Notes: generated by a model from the letters alone, not told the origin. DNA of 64,000 nt from Acanthaster planci (GCF_001949145.1 NW_019091404.1:963047-1027046); one strand, 5' to 3'; positions 22,913 to 37,300 are shown, counted from the first letter of the stretch. Program-made: numbers and translations.

Positions 22913-24346
22913 AAAATCAATGACCAGTAATTAGACACTTGGTAACTAGCGATTAGCACGTTGCAGATCCGACAGGTCCATCCATGGCAGGCAACAACGT
23001 GGACCACGAGTGCATAACCCGAGAATCCTGGTGAGATCAGGGGATGTCAGACGACGGGAAGTTTCATACACCGGAAACACGTCATGCTGCTTATTTGTAC
23101 AATATCTCAGGACAGTTCAGGAGGGCAAGACTGTACAATATGATTCGCAGAAACGTGATCACGGATTATGTGCTCACCTTTACTTTGCCCATAGAGGAAG
23201 GTCCTTGCTCTATGGTCTGCCTGCAGATTATTTTTTCTTTGAAAAAACGAAGCCTCCCTCAAATTCGAGGGGAAATGTGCAAGCGGGTCCACCCATTTAT
23301 GCGTCGCGTGGGGACTTCGGCCGACGGGAAATTCTTGAGAAATGACAAAGGGGGAAAAAAGAAAAGAGAAAGCGAATGAAATGAAAAATATGGAGAGCGA
23401 TGAAAAATCACCCATTTCGTCGAAAATACCTCGAACTTGACCTTCTTCCACCGTTAATGGCTTGCCTGACTTTGATAGGTTACACCAAACAGGTGTTTTC
23501 CCCCTCTCATTAAAAAAGAAATCCTGCACACTGCCACGCCACGGACGGCCATAATGAACTTTATTCGACCCGATTCGCACTTCTTAACTTCGCCCGACTG
23601 CTAAGCTTCCTGATGCAAATTCCCTACAGGGTGTAAACTACAAAGCGTCATACAGAAATACCGGAGGAGATACGCTCCTCGTCCAATTTCCACAACCGAA
23701 CGCCCCAGACGCTGTGCAGGTGCGGTCACACTGCACAAACAGCCGTGGCAACCAATATCACCGGAGCTGGAAAGAATAATGGAGACATATTGAATGACTG
23801 TTTATCGTGACACCGAACGCTTTATTCGAATTCTTAGAAATATTAAACATAGGCCAGGTTGCAAACACTGTCAGAAAGCTCGAAGGTGTCGTATTATTAG
23901 TCGCAAAATTGTTGCGATAGTGCTGACATTCGATCGATTATAGGGCCGCTCATATGAGTGGTGTGATAGTCAATCATTAATGCAAGCTATCCGCAGTTTG
24001 TGACGGATCCTTTCATCCATGATAAAGTGTGATGTTTGTCAACGACCCAGACAGGGTCAAAAAGTTTTGGACGATGTGCGTTTTGGCGCTAAAGTGATGA
24101 GACAACTGCCGTTTCTGACATCATGGCTGCGTAAAGCACCAAGGCTTGCGAAAACGTCGAACTGCCAATACGGCGAATCAGTGTCTGACAAGAACCGAGT
24201 TCGATTGGAAAGATTGGTACCAACCGCCAAAATCGAGTCATATGCACACACACAAGCACACGGGCAGTCGCAGCGTCAGCAACACAGAACGTTGTTGCTT
24301 GGTTACAAGACGCCCTCTATCTTCGTCCAGGCACTGAGTCATTTTT
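22913..24346. other. Intergenic, no gene recognised
   Basis: Overlapping open frames on both strands at 23,010-23,580 have no recognisable domain. No RNA gene or repeat identified. Confidence 0.5.
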
Positions 24347-24356
24347 CCCCAGTGCA

Positions 24357-25348
24357 GTTGTTGTTGTTGNNNNNNNNNNNNNNNNNNNNNNNNNNNNNNN
24401 NNNNNNNNNNNNNNNNNNNNNNNNNNNNNNNNNNNNNNNNNNNNNNNNNNNNNNNNNNNNNNNNNNNNNNNNNNNNNNNNNNNNNNNNNNNNNNNNNNNN
24501 NNNNNNNNNNNNNNNNNNNNNNNNNNNNNNNNNNNNNNNNNNNNNNNNNNNNNNNNNNNNNNNNNNNNNNNNNNNNNNNNNNNNNNNNNNNNNNNNNNNN
24601 NNNNNNNNNNNNNNNNNNNNNNNNNNNNNNNNNNNNNNNNNNNNNNNNNNNNNNNNNNNNNNNNNNNNNNNNNNNNNNNNNNNNNNNNNNNNNNNNNNNN
24701 NNNNNNNNNNNNNNNNNNNNNNNNNNNNNNNNNNNNNNNNNNNNNNNNNNNNNNNNNNNNNNNNNNNNNNNNNNNNNNNNNNNNNNNNNNNNNNNNNNNN
24801 NNNNNNNNNNNNNNNNNNNNNNNNNNNNNNNNNNNNNNNNNNNNNNNNNNNNNNNNNNNNNNNNNNNNNNNNNNNNNNNNNNNNNNNNNNNNNNNNNNNN
24901 NNNNNNNNNNNNNNNNNNNNNNNNNNNNNNNNNNNNNNNNNNNNNNNNNNNNNNNNNNNNNNNNNNNNNNNNNNNNNNNNNNNNNNNNNNNNNNNNNNNN
25001 NNNNNNNNNNNNNNNNNNNNNNNNNNNNNNNNNNNNNNNNNNNNNNNNNNNNNNNNNNNNNNNNNNNNNNNNNNNNNNNNNNNNNNNNNNNNNNNNNNNN
25101 NNNNNNNNNNNNNNNNNNNNNNNNNNNNNNNNNNNNNNNNNNNNNNNNNNNNNNNNNNNNNNNNNNNNNNNNNNNNNNNNNNNNNNNNNNNNNNNNNNNN
25201 NNNNNNNNNNNNNNNNNNNNNNNNNNNNNNNNNNNNNNNNCGAGTATGGACTGGAAATCAAATGCAATTAATGCCTGGGCCAAGCCGGGACTCGAACCCG
25301 GGCCTCACTGGTGAAAAGCGAGGAAAGAACCGCTACGCTAACCCGCTC
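24357..25348 (-). mobile_element. tRNA-derived SINE interrupted by a gap
   Basis: On the minus strand the element starts near 25,348 with a tRNA-like head: an A-box-like GGTTAGCGTAGCGG at 25,329-25,342, then a B box GGGTTCGAGTCCC at 25,287-25,299. A tail of CAA repeats (GTTGTTGTTGTTG on +, 24,357-24,369) lies on the far side of the N gap. The target-site duplication CAGTGCA (perhaps CCCCAGTGCA) is present on both sides, at 24,347-24,356 and 25,349-25,358. This shows that both ends belong to one insertion. The head resembles a tRNA-Glu type, but the anticodon is not decisive. Confidence 0.85.
24370..25240. other. Assembly gap (871 N)
   Basis: Run of N. It lies inside the SINE, so missing sequence should be mostly SINE body. 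A typical SINE is a few hundred bp, so the N count may be an estimate. The very long open frames across it consist of unknown residues and are not real. Confidence 1.
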
Positions 25349-28334
25349 CCCCAGTGCATAAAATGTTGTTCACATTTATTGAACAATGTTGGGCCCTCGT
25401 GTGACGGGAGCACGGCAAACATGAGACTGATTTGTCTCTTATTTTCTGCACAAGTCTTTCAACTTACCTTAGAGAGAGTTCAGGCTAATCAAAAATGCTT
25501 CAAACATTTTACACCAGCCGCCTTTAAGGCTTCCCCTCGGTGTTAACAGGTCAACGTTGTACGTGCTTTCTACCAAGTACTTCTTGGTGAATTCTAGGAA
25601 TCTCAGCTTATAATTGGCTGACTCATGAGAAAACCTCTGACGTCAGCAATAAGCAATAGCATTTTATTTGTGAGGTTAATGAATTACTTGTTCTTACGTT
25701 ACGGTGCCTTGTTTCTTGGGTCATTTGTAGTTAATTGTTTTATACTTTACCTCGACTGTCGTAAATAATCTCTTGGAGCTTTTCGTTTTGTTTTGGCTGT
25801 TGCTATGGAAAACTTAATGAGCATGAACATCCCATCTTTTTCTCAATCGATAAACATCTGGCATTCTTGTGATTGATTCACTTTTCGCATGATGGATTTG
25901 CAAATCATTTTATCCTGCAGGGAATGTTGCTTTTTGTATGTTTGATTTGATTACGACATTTCACATCTGAACGGAGAAAGAGATATACTACTTTCTTGTA
26001 AACCAATTTTCGTAACCTCGATTCGAGTCTATCTGGTTCATGAAGTCACATCGATGAATTACGAGAAAACGAAAGCTGCAGTTTTTTTTTGGCGCAGTTC
26101 AAAGCGTCCACGCTTCGACCACAATATGGTGGAAGTGCCACGCAGCGCCTTACGTCCGTTGCCAGGGGCGTGTCCACCAGATAAGGGACGGGTCGAGTGG
26201 CGTCACTGGGAAAGCGAAACAGTGAAACTTTGGTTGGTTCCGATGCGCTGGTTGCAGGAGACCGGAATACAAACACTGGACGGTGCATTCACAAAGAACA
26301 TGCGACTTTCAGGTTTCAAAGTTATCTGTAGGGAGATCAGTAAACAGCGTGCAGACTTTGACCAGGTGCTAAACCTGAGCAATAGGAAAGTCTTATAAAG
26401 TTGGCATATTACGTTTCCCTGGTAAATACATTCCTCCATGATTGCAGGTACCAGACTCTTCCCGGTCCGACAGTCACTGGCCTAGTCATAGCATTAACAT
26501 GATAAAAACGATGTCTGTCAATCCAACATAAATTGCCCTGTGAACTGGTGTAAGTTCATGGCAAACCCCGAATTAAAATCCTCAGTAGATACGTTGTCAA
26601 AATAACGGTTTCTGAGTTCCGGAGCATGTCCGAGCCTTTTTGTAGTACTTCCTGGCTGGAGAGTAAGGAATCAATTAGCATTCTCCCTTATTATCGTCCA
26701 GGGTCATGAAAAGTTGACCAACTGGTCCAGCGGAAGATAGATAGGTGGTCGTTATCCCAATGACCCCTTGCAGTTATGACCGCTGACTGAAATGGATGAC
26801 CGCTTTAGATCGAGTGAGCCCAGGAATGCTTTTAGCGTCACTCCAGCCGTTGATGGTGGGTCATTGAGAGTAATTAGGCTGATGCATTTGGCTGGTTGAT
26901 GGCTACCACTTGCCTCTGGAAAGTCAGGAACAAATTCAAATTACAACCGCTGACGGCGTTGGAAAGAAGTCGCTAAAGTATTACGCGTAACTGGAAGAAC
27001 AAGATGACTTGTGCAGTTCCCACTTTGTACTTTGTAAGATGCGTTTGTGTTTTAATTCCATTTTTCTACTGGGTTTGCAGACTTTTTTAAGACCATAAAA
27101 TTTTATTGGGTGTCAATCCCTGCGGAGGGGGATATCCCCCAGCTTTAGACCAGGAGTTGACCATGGGACCATCGCCATCTGTCATCTGTATGGAGTCAAT
27201 TACGAGGAGACAGGTAGTAGGCTAAAACGGCAGTTCGACAATACCTCACTGACGGCAAGATTTAGTGTTGGTTTCATAGGATATAGACGCTCAGATGACA
27301 GAATATGATAACGTGCTTTTACTAAGATGCTTTCCATAGTTTGGATGACTTTCCAACCACCCAAATTACTTCCTAGCGTTCCAGTAAATATTGATTTAAA
27401 GAGCCAACTATACATTCTTGCATCCCAAATTAGACTCATAATCGCGGGAAAAAAATAGAGGAAAGTGAAAAAAAAAAACATACATCGATAAATATGTACG
27501 CGACGATAATGCTAAGGGATTTAAATATCGGAAAAATGCACAAATCCTATGAAACACCAATGTTGGGGTGAGGTCTGAGGTAACCAATAACAGTGTCCCG
27601 TGTTTCCTGTCCCCTACCCCAATCCTCTCCGTTCAACCCCGTCAGCCCACCCCCCCCCACCCGTCTACACACATTTGCGCCAATGCGTTACCACCGGGCC
27701 ACGAAATCGACCCTGATAACCTCAGCATTTTAGGACGGCTTCAATCAAATTTGTGGCGTGTTGTTAACCACACAAAAATGATGTTTTTCAAAAAAGTTGC
27801 CTTCCTCTGGGACCCTATTCGGTATGATTTATCATTTTGGCAATAACGGTTGGCCTACATTTGGAATGGAGAGAGATGATTGGATGATATTTTGGACGGA
27901 CGTGTTTTGCTTTCTTGTTCATCAGTGAGAGAATTGATAACAGAAGTACTTTTCTCACTCTTCACAAAACCAGTCACAGTCGGTTGGTTCTCAGTGCCAT
28001 TTGGTGGTCCGTTCACAGAGTGATTGATACCAGGACAGCGTCAGCTCTCAACCCTACCTCAAGCTACTTTTAGGCCATGGAGTATGTGGCTTATTGATAT
28101 GAGCTGAAAGTTCTGCAAAGGTATAATACCAGACTTGTAACAAGACTACATGAAGATCGGCCCGTCCGTATAACAGCTACAACATGTAGAGGGAAGGGGG
28201 TGCAAACTGTGTTTTTCTCGAAATCTCCAGGAAACAGTTAGACCGTTATGCCGAGTTCCGTGACTTCTGAAGGAGGTCGAGCGTGCGATAACGCACACCA
28301 CAAACTTGCCTCTCGAATTCCGTCAGTTAAGGAG

Positions 28335-28342
28335 CGTGGGAA
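28335..28342 (+). promoter_or_regulatory. Predicted CSL/Su(H) site
   Basis: CGTGGGAA within GAGCGTGGGAACGC, inside a GC-rich patch (about 28,270-28,700) in otherwise AT-rich sequence. Matches the CSL consensus. Confidence 0.35.
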
Positions 28343-29639
28343 CGCGAGCATGAGGCCTGGGTGCCGTAACCCTAACCCCCGGGGCCGGCCGGACCCGATC
28401 GCCTCCCTCCTCCACCTAATTAGTATGAGAATACCCCGGCGACACGCGACTCTGTTTGGGTTCCTGCGCCGGCGGCTCCCCTTTCCGGTGTGGAATTTCA
28501 ACTTTTTCACGAATTGAATCGGCGTTCCGGGCGGGAAATCAGCGCAAGACTGGCGGGGCCGGTGGTAAATATCATCGGGGAACAACAACAGGCCTGCAGG
28601 ATTGTGTTTCCGGTGCCATTGTGTTTCGGGTGGTGAGCTGAGAGGAAAGAGGGGCAGCTGACGACCCTAGGCGTGGCGAGAGTGGGGTGGGGGAGAGTGG
28701 GGGTTACCCTAGGGGCATGAGTATTCAGAACACCCGGTCCGCTGGATGCACAAGAAGTCGTTGGTTGTACAGGTTTTATTGCACACACGCCTATTCGTGT
28801 TTTAGCAGGAAGATTTCTTCTTTTAGAACAATTTTCACTGATCGGTAATTCTGTTGTTCTTTTCCTGGACTGGCGTCCTTTTTCTAGAAAACTTGAAATT
28901 AGTTTTCGAGATGTCTGTTGTTAATTAGGCCAGTATTTATGCGAATGAAAGTTTCTTGGTATACGCACACCTTTATGTGAGAGACAGCCACGTTACCGAG
29001 AGACTTGACCAATTTCAAATCGGCCCGCATATTTCCGTGATACCTGAAACATTATCCACTTCGTGATCCAAATTACCCTGTTCGCCGAGTTGAACAACTT
29101 TGCTTTCGGTCATTTCATGCGAAACTGGTCATTTTGCGTCACCCACCAACAGACCAAGTCTGCTGTCCACTGGTGTACCTCTCCCCTGCGGTTCCCCGCT
29201 CGCTACACTAGTGAGACCGCTGGAAACTGTCTCGTGGAAACAGCCCAAAATATAATTATTTGACCACACGCCGGTTGAAAATATGGATTTAATAAACTCC
29301 GAAAACTAAGCCTCGTAAACTTCCTCCTTCCCGGACATGACGAGTTATTAGTCTACTCTTACATCTAATAATGACATTTTCTGCTTAAAGATTTAATCTC
29401 TTACACGTGGCCTGCGATAATAGTTTGGTTTCATTTTCCGATAACAAATGAAATCGAAAATCCAGTGATCATAATTCATCCGGGTATACGTTGCAGCCGT
29501 GTTGAAGCTGATCCTCTCCGAGTCGGAGCCAAGAGGTCCATAATACACGTGCACTTCACTTCCTTCCACTCACTGCAATCCCACGGATTCATTTTCTGTT
29601 TTAATGCCAATCCGGGTAAAGTTTTGGTGAGCTTGGCAG

Positions 29640-29653
29640 CCAAGAGAGGGCGC
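29640..29653 (+). promoter_or_regulatory. Weak CTCF-like motif
   Basis: CCAAGAGAGGGCGC matches 12 of 14 positions of the CTCF core; the two mismatches are at the S and Y positions. Confidence 0.2.
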
Positions 29654-31303
29654 TAATATTTTACGAAATTGGATAGACGTAAGGACATTGAAAAAATTAC
29701 ATAGGAACTTGTTTTACTTATGCATGTAGCGACTTATGGATAATATTTAGTTTATTACAAATCTGTTCCGGGAAAAGATTGTATGTGGCCTGATTATGTG
29801 GGCGACGGCAAATTTCTCAGTAAAACTGGTCTCTCATTCTCCAGAAAAAAGATCGCCAACTCTTTCAAAATGATGTTTGAAAGATTTTCCGCTATTGCTA
29901 TAGATGATGGTAATTGTTGGTAAGCAGAACTGCTTGAGATGCCGTTTTAGGGTAACACTGAAACAGGCGATTTGAAGCATTACTGTCTGACCACAGGGTC
30001 TGCCGGTCTGACCTTCCATCCGTGAGGTCAGTCTGGTGCTGTGTGGTCAGTCATGAACCCAGGGATGACTAACGACCGGTATTAGCGAAACCTTGTCGTC
30101 TGACATGATATACACGCCGACAAGGGTCGGTCGGACAACTTGGACAAGACTCCGGGATGATTTACATGCGTCCCATGGCCGACAACATCTTCCCGCTCCG
30201 GTCCGATGCTGACCTTCTTTGTAGGGTTAAAACAAGTGGGAGATTACCCATAAATATCGAGTATAAATTGACCTGTTTGAGGAGCAAGACAAACTGAAAA
30301 GCTGCGATGTTGTATTGGTGCTACTGGGGTGTCTATGAACCTTAAAATGCCGAAAAGGTGCAACATTTCAAAACCATTATTCAGCACTCTTGTAGTTTTG
30401 ATGAATTTCACTAAACATGGATATTCACAACTGCAGCGTATTTTGTACATAACACATGCTGAATACCTCCCTCGAGCCTACAAAACAGGCTTCTTTCGCC
30501 GAAGTAATGTAAACCCACGACTCTCTGCTGCGTTCGCAGAAGTTACACTACCGCTCAAACATAGGACGAATAGTTATTGGGCGGTGTCTCGTTGATAGGT
30601 CAAAGGCGGTGTCATGTTAAATGTCGAGCACACAGAGAAACTGACACCCAGCCGATGGCCATACTCTATTACACAGTGTACTGGGCAACTGGGAAACATG
30701 GCTGACATTATAAGGACGACATCCTTACAATAATACTTGGTTCGTCATTTTCTTGGAATAGCTGAAGAGTCAACATCTTAAGACTATTGACGTTGTTGTT
30801 GGCACGAAGAATGCAAACTTCTCGGAAAGGGAATCACATCTCATGACAATGAGGCACTTTCGAGGTTTAGAGGTAGGCACCCTTTATAGGGTGTGTCGCC
30901 AAGGGGGTGGAACTTGGGTTGGTCCCAGAGGGGAAAATGGTTGACAATAGAATGCATCTTGCGATAGCCTCTGTCACAACTTGTAGCTCCGTGGTTCCAC
31001 TGAAAAGCCAAGTCTAAAGGTTACGGCTGCTGCTAGAGGCAACATGTGCGCTAATGAAAGTCACTGGCTAGCCGCGGCCAGTTGTTTGGGACACCACCCA
31101 GAGCTTACTACGTGTCAAGCTGCGGTCCCACGGACAACAGATGAACAGTCCTCAACCAACCTGGGCCCGCTCTTCGTAAATATCACCGAAAAAAAACTGT
31201 GTCAACAGCTCTCAAGTCGACTACACTTATGATTTCATTTTTGGGGCTAAAAGAACCCCTATAGAATGCCCATTGAGCTGAGCCGCCCACTTTGATGGAG
31301 AAG

Positions 31304-31340
31304 GATCAGTGATAGTCATAGTGAATGACCATCACTGATC
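31304..31340. repeat. 16-bp hairpin, one mismatch
   Basis: GATCAGTGATAGTCAT (31,304-31,319) pairs with ATGACCATCACTGATC (31,325-31,340) across a 5-nt loop, with one mismatch. No extension of pairing outward. The arms are too short for a typical microRNA precursor. Confidence 0.6.
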
Positions 31341-34300
31341 GGCAAAATATCCTGGGGTAACTTCTCTTCCGTTCGTGGTCTGCAAAAAAACCAGAAGCTG
31401 GTGACCGTGGCCAAACTTTCTGCCATAGCAGTCCCCCCACGCATTAACGATGAAAGGAAGCATAATCCATGTAATCTTTGGTCTTTCGGTTGAAGTCCAA
31501 AGGCGTAGTCAAGGATCGGACCTCTTCTATTTTTTCTGAGGACAGCAGCCGCAGGGTGATTAGTCTAACCGTTCTGGCCTGGCAGCGGGCGCACGGCCTC
31601 GCAATGCGCACTTCCTCCAATAAGGCGGTTACGGCTGGCGTGCACGGTGCGTGGTCCGACATTGTCCGCTGGTTAATTTCAGTTCCGGGAATCAAAATAG
31701 TCTGCAATGAATTACTGTGTAATTTTTTACATAAGTAATGTTACTAGGCATCTTTATTGTAGGTTAATTAAACAATATTCGCATCTCGACCGCCGTTTAA
31801 ATTTACTGACATTTTAACATACAACTAGGCCTATCCGAGTTTCACTCAGATTTAAGACTAAAAAAAAATCAACCCGAGATAAATATTGTTTTGTTCACTG
31901 GATTTGGGCCTACTTATAAGTTCAACAGCATTTCAATTTCCGTTTGCGCCACGTCCTGAGGACATCAAAATGAATTTTATTTAACGTAGAAAATTGGCCA
32001 GTACTCTTTAAGTAAATATTTTTAATTTAAAAAAACTATGCCGCTGTGAAAATTAAGTGCCACGATAAAAAAAATGTCTATCTTGATAACTGAGAGGCCT
32101 CGCCATCCGTTTATATATCAGGTGGCATTGAAGCAGCTCATATCAAGTTCAGTTCAATCCCCGTCGTGATGATCTTGTATCGAGGTATTCAGTCTGGTTC
32201 CGAAAACGCGTACCGAGGGTTTCCTATTTTGTCATCATTGCGTCTGTGCCTTCGACAGAAAATGACCAAGGCGTTCAGTTTCGATTGTCTCGACACAATG
32301 TCCGCATTATGTGATTAAACTTGCCAGCCAAAATTCTCCATGGACAAGCCCTGTCGCCTCTCGCGGTTATTTTTTTATTTTCGATCAAGATGTCCAACGA
32401 GAGGTTAGTAATTTCAGTGACGTCAAGTGGGAAAAAATACTGCAGAGGTAACTGATTTTGTTAGCTCCGAATAATCTCGAGGCGAGTCGGATCATTATTC
32501 CCCTACCGAACAGCCGGGAATTTGGCCCCGAGTGTCTACGGCCGACACTCACGGTTCTGAAATAAAGATGTGCGAAGGCGCAGCAGAAAAAAAAAAGAGG
32601 AATTCGGAAAATTCCACGAGGGAGCTTAAAACGGCTGGTGATCTGTTTTAACGCAATGAAAATAGACTTGGGGGACAAGTTGGCATAGATGTGACACGAT
32701 GCAGACTCAATATTTACCTTGTATTGGGCGGTGGCACAGGTCGGCAAACTTCAGTCCTGAAGGTCGGTGTTTTTTTTCCTTCAGATTGGGGGAAAATCTG
32801 GATTCGGTACTGAAGGACACGGATGAAAGTGACTGCAAAAGAAAGTCACAGAAGAGAGGGTCTGTGAAATTGATCAGGTTATTTAGCTTCACATAAAACT
32901 TTATTTATGTTCATTAGGACAAGTATTAACAAGGTTTCTTTCGCAACTAATACCGTTCATGCTGTCGGAACAACTTAAGAAAAAGGTTACCGCCCTTAGT
33001 ACAAAAACGAATACAGAGGTGAAAGTTTCCACCGTAATATGAAATGGCCATATCACAGTTTGTTGTGAAACTCAAGTGACCCTAATGCAGTCATTACATT
33101 GCGAAAAAACAGAACAGAATTCGGAAAGGGCGTGCGAAGTTGGAAACCCACCTGTATTAAACCATGGAGGAATAAAACACATAAAAACCGACATACAAAC
33201 ACGTGCACGTTGCCCTGGAAACACTTGTGATTCAGTCTCATCAAGCATGGAAAAGTGGGAAAGTCTGAATAAATTGCAACAGGTGTGTGGCAACGACCAT
33301 TTCCCAACCAAGCAGAGGAGCTAGGATTTGGCCAGTTTGATACCTTGGATCGCGATGCCAGGATTTGAAAAAAAACCGTACGCGAAACATTTTAGGAGCA
33401 CACGTTCTCAGCTTCAAAGACAGCGACTACGTAGGCTCGTCACTTCTGCAAAATGGCGAGCATGCGACTAACATTAATGACCCATCAGATTTCACTCGGA
33501 GGACAAATACCTTCCACGGATCTTGATAAACACCTCAAGAAGTCAAGGGTAACTCTCCATTCGAGACCTCCTTTTTTTCTCGCTGTTTTTACGTTAGGTG
33601 GGAAAAGACCGTCTATGCCCCCAAGCATTCAATGTCTTTCGGTACGAGCGCATTATTTACCGAGATTTCCCGCGCAAAGTTTGGACAAACCTCACCGTCA
33701 TAGCCTTCAAAAACACGCGCATTAGCCAGAATTAAGCACGTTTAGCGTGGTTGTTCTAGCAAAATAAGAAAGCTGACGAGACCGAGTCATTTTCAAAAAA
33801 AAAAACATAAAAGCATTTTGTGGGCGCCAACGTCATCGCTGTTACCAAAAAGGAAAATCTTAGCTGGAGTGATTTCCAAATGCGTCGGCTGTTAGCTCCC
33901 TTCTTCTCCCTTCAGGTTTTCAGCAAAGGCCTAACAATCATCTTTCCAGTTATTCTTTTTTAAAAGGGTGGAACCTATTCGTGTACACACTTTGACACCA
34001 TGGATATGCTGGAGACCCCTTGAGGCCTTAGTCTTGTCTCAAGACCGGATGCGGACCTTGCTCTCCAAGCTCGCACGCGCCCGACCTCGGGAGGGAACAA
34101 CCAATTAAAAAAAACAGTCTTGGGCCGAGGCTAAAGAGGCCCCGGGATGACGCATTTTTCTGGGCAGGTCATGGTGCCCATGATGTATTACTGCGCGTCA
34201 AGGCTTCGCCTACCACTTGTATATTTATTTGGCCAGGCACGTATGGACATAAGCAGAGAAGGTTTGGAAAACAATTCTTGCGGGCGGTCTTGGGGTTTGA

Positions 34301-37300
34301 GACCTCCTTGAGGAAAAAAAATCGCTAATAATTGACGGTATCGGTAAACTTCGTGTAAATTATTCTCGACGGACACCCTTCAAAATCAGAAGGTGACCCA
34401 GACTTGATTGAAGGCTATTCAGTTAGGCCTTGTCGCTTCATCCTAGAAACTGCTTTGGAAATAAGCTGAACAGAACCAATTGTCTGACACTGTGACAGTA
34501 AGGATTTCACAAATATTTTGTGCAGATCGGCCTATCGTACCAAAAATATATTGAAGGGCATTCGAACTCAGCAATCTTATTCGAGGTGAGATTGATGATA
34601 ATAGAAATTATCTAAGAGCCTACTTCAAAACTGCTCAAAAGCTGCCGGTGATAAGCGAAAAGGCAAATTTTGCAAGCTTTTCACGAGATATCGATGTCCA
34701 GTGCCCTATGTGAGGATACAGTCGGCGGCTTTCGAAGACAGAGTTCTGTCTAGTTGTTTCACCAGTCAATTCCGGTTTGCTGACTCGACTAGTCAGTACG
34801 GGTAGACTTTTCATGTAGTAGCATTGGGCTCTATAGACAAGTACTTAGCTATTTGGCAAGTTCCACCAAGAAGGGGCGTGTCTTACTCGATTGTTCAGTA
34901 TGAGAATGCGCAGGCTAGGACTCGGAGCGGGGGGGCACATCAGTCGCAATTTCGCCAGTGATATTTCAAAGCCGGTGAACGGCCACAAAGCCAGGCGGAG
35001 GAGGCGGGTAATTTATTGGCTCCAAATTCCACGACATCCCTCAGTACCTCCCACGACAAGACCAGGGTGACCTCGGAATTGACCTCCGTTAACCGATACC
35101 TGGCCGGCACCGGCGCAACTTACACCCCTCCAGAAACGGCTGAATAGCTTCAAGATGATGTGGTGAGAAAACCAGTCGCGTGCACACGAAATGAACTCGG
35201 CGCTCTTTGCCGTTAAAACGAGACTCCATTTCCTACCACAAGGGTCTATAGTGCTGCACATGTAGTTTTTCATCTAGGCCTACATTTCGAGCACAGGAAG
35301 GAGCTTTTTCATGAGAAGATCCGCCAGGACAGCCGGCTTTTGTGTGTTTTTTTGTGCACAGTTTATTCAAATTTATAACGGGGAAATGATAAGGTTTCGT
35401 CCAATTTTACTAAGGAAATATTCACATTTGTGCCTCGCTGTGTGGTGCCATGCTACGTGGTGATAACTGGTACCTTATGCCTCAACTTCATCTCAAACGC
35501 GGGAAAGATGCGAAAGACAACGAGAGGGGACAGTGTGGTCTCTGTCTCCTACGAATACCAGAGACAGTCAATGGCACAGAACAAGGGCCCAGGGACAGAG
35601 AGGCTTCGACAATGGTTACTCATAAATCTTTCCACTGGGTGACGCAATCACCTAACTTCAGTGACATTAATTTTAAAAGATTTTTTTCTCTCTCTCTCAG
35701 AACAGAGTGAAGCTCCACTAGTTGCACTTTAGAGAGGGCGCTCTTCGAATCCAGACATCGTAGTGTTGTTAAAGTGCAGGAGTTCTGAGACCCGGAGGAT
35801 GGAATTTGATTAAAAGAGGGCAAAAGTCAAGGACCATGTGCTGCAAGCAATCCAACCTCCACCGTGCAGCTTTTTTGCTCGCGTTGATTTATTTTGGCAT
35901 TTACATTGGAATTCAGCCATATCTGAAACCAATTAACTCTTCAATCAGGCCCTGTGTATTTTTATGAGCGATCGGCCACATTATACCAAAATATTTCTGG
36001 AAAGAGCGGGCCTTGTTTTCCAAGACGCAAGGATCAGGTTTCTTCGATTCACGGTTGTTTTAAAAGGTTTGACCAAGCCCATCTCGGAACGGCTGCAGGG
36101 TGCATGGCCCGAGATGTCCGCGGCCTGGTTTTGGGGTCGGACCGTGGTCCAAGAGGTCATTCAACCATGGAGTTACAAAAAAAGAACCGAGAGGTACATG
36201 GTGAAACGTGGCCTACATTGGGGCGGGGGTGGGGTATTCGAGTCCGATCAGTCGTTTGGGGCACTCCTCCGACAGCGACACCTGGCTGAAAGTGGGCAAT
36301 ATTTCACCCGTTCATGGGTTTGCCTTGAGTGACAACAAAGTAAGGAAGAGACGCCAACCGGAGAAAAAAGACTGAAAATTAAGGCTGTCCAGGGAGTTAC
36401 TCTTGTTTAGCTCTGAATAGCCTATTGTAAAAGCAGAAATGCAAACGTTGGGAAAACACTAGTCCCTTCTTTCTTGCTTTAAGACCCCCATGATGCCATG
36501 GGCTCGGCTCGTCAAAATGCCCGTTGTTCCATCGAAATGATGCGACCGTACTCTAAAAGCATTTAGGAGCAAACCTGGATGGGACAAAAAGAAAGGCTTG
36601 TTTTGAAAAATGGCTCCAGCGGCTATTCTTGTGTATGAGGTCCGGGGATAATCCCCTATTGGCGAACAAAAAAACTCCTTGCAGAGCGTGTCACTTCGGC
36701 GATCCCGCCCCCGGGCGATCGACTCGTTTCCCCGGTGGAGAAAGGCCGCAAAACCAGGCTTTGGCAATTGACCGGCTGAGATGCGTGCGGGGGATGCCCA
36801 AGAGCATATCATGGATGGAAACGGGTTTAGAAAAGGAAAATCCTTCGAGAGGATTTCGGCTGTTTATGGCAACGCCGCCCCTCATTTTTTCTGTTTTGTT
36901 GAAGTGTTTTCAAACAACTTGAGGAAGGGGCGTTAGCCTTGAGATCAGAGTCTTAAAAAGCTCTCGAAAATGGTAAAGTTCACTGGGTACACTATCTACT
37001 ATCTGTCGTAAAACCGCCGCGTTATCCCTGGCAAAGTGGTTGGTCCGTCAGCTCCGAGGCGATTCATCTGGCCGTAGGCCTGTAGTCCCTTTGAACAAAA
37101 CAAAACCATGTGTACTGCGAGATGTAAATAAAACAAGGTGTTAGGCCTAATTAAACAGAAACTGTTGAAACGTGAATCTTGGGTTGCGTCTAAACCTGTT
37201 GTCTACAAGCTAGGTCCAGGTCTTTGCCCACTGAAAATGTGCATGGACACGCTGAAAAGAGACGTAGCCGTAGACCTAGAGGCCCGCTTGGGTCACAGCT

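Noticed and set aside
24019-25314. Open frames of 314-431 codons on both strands
   Set aside because: Most of each frame consists of unknown residues from the 871-N gap; the real flanks have no recognisable domain.
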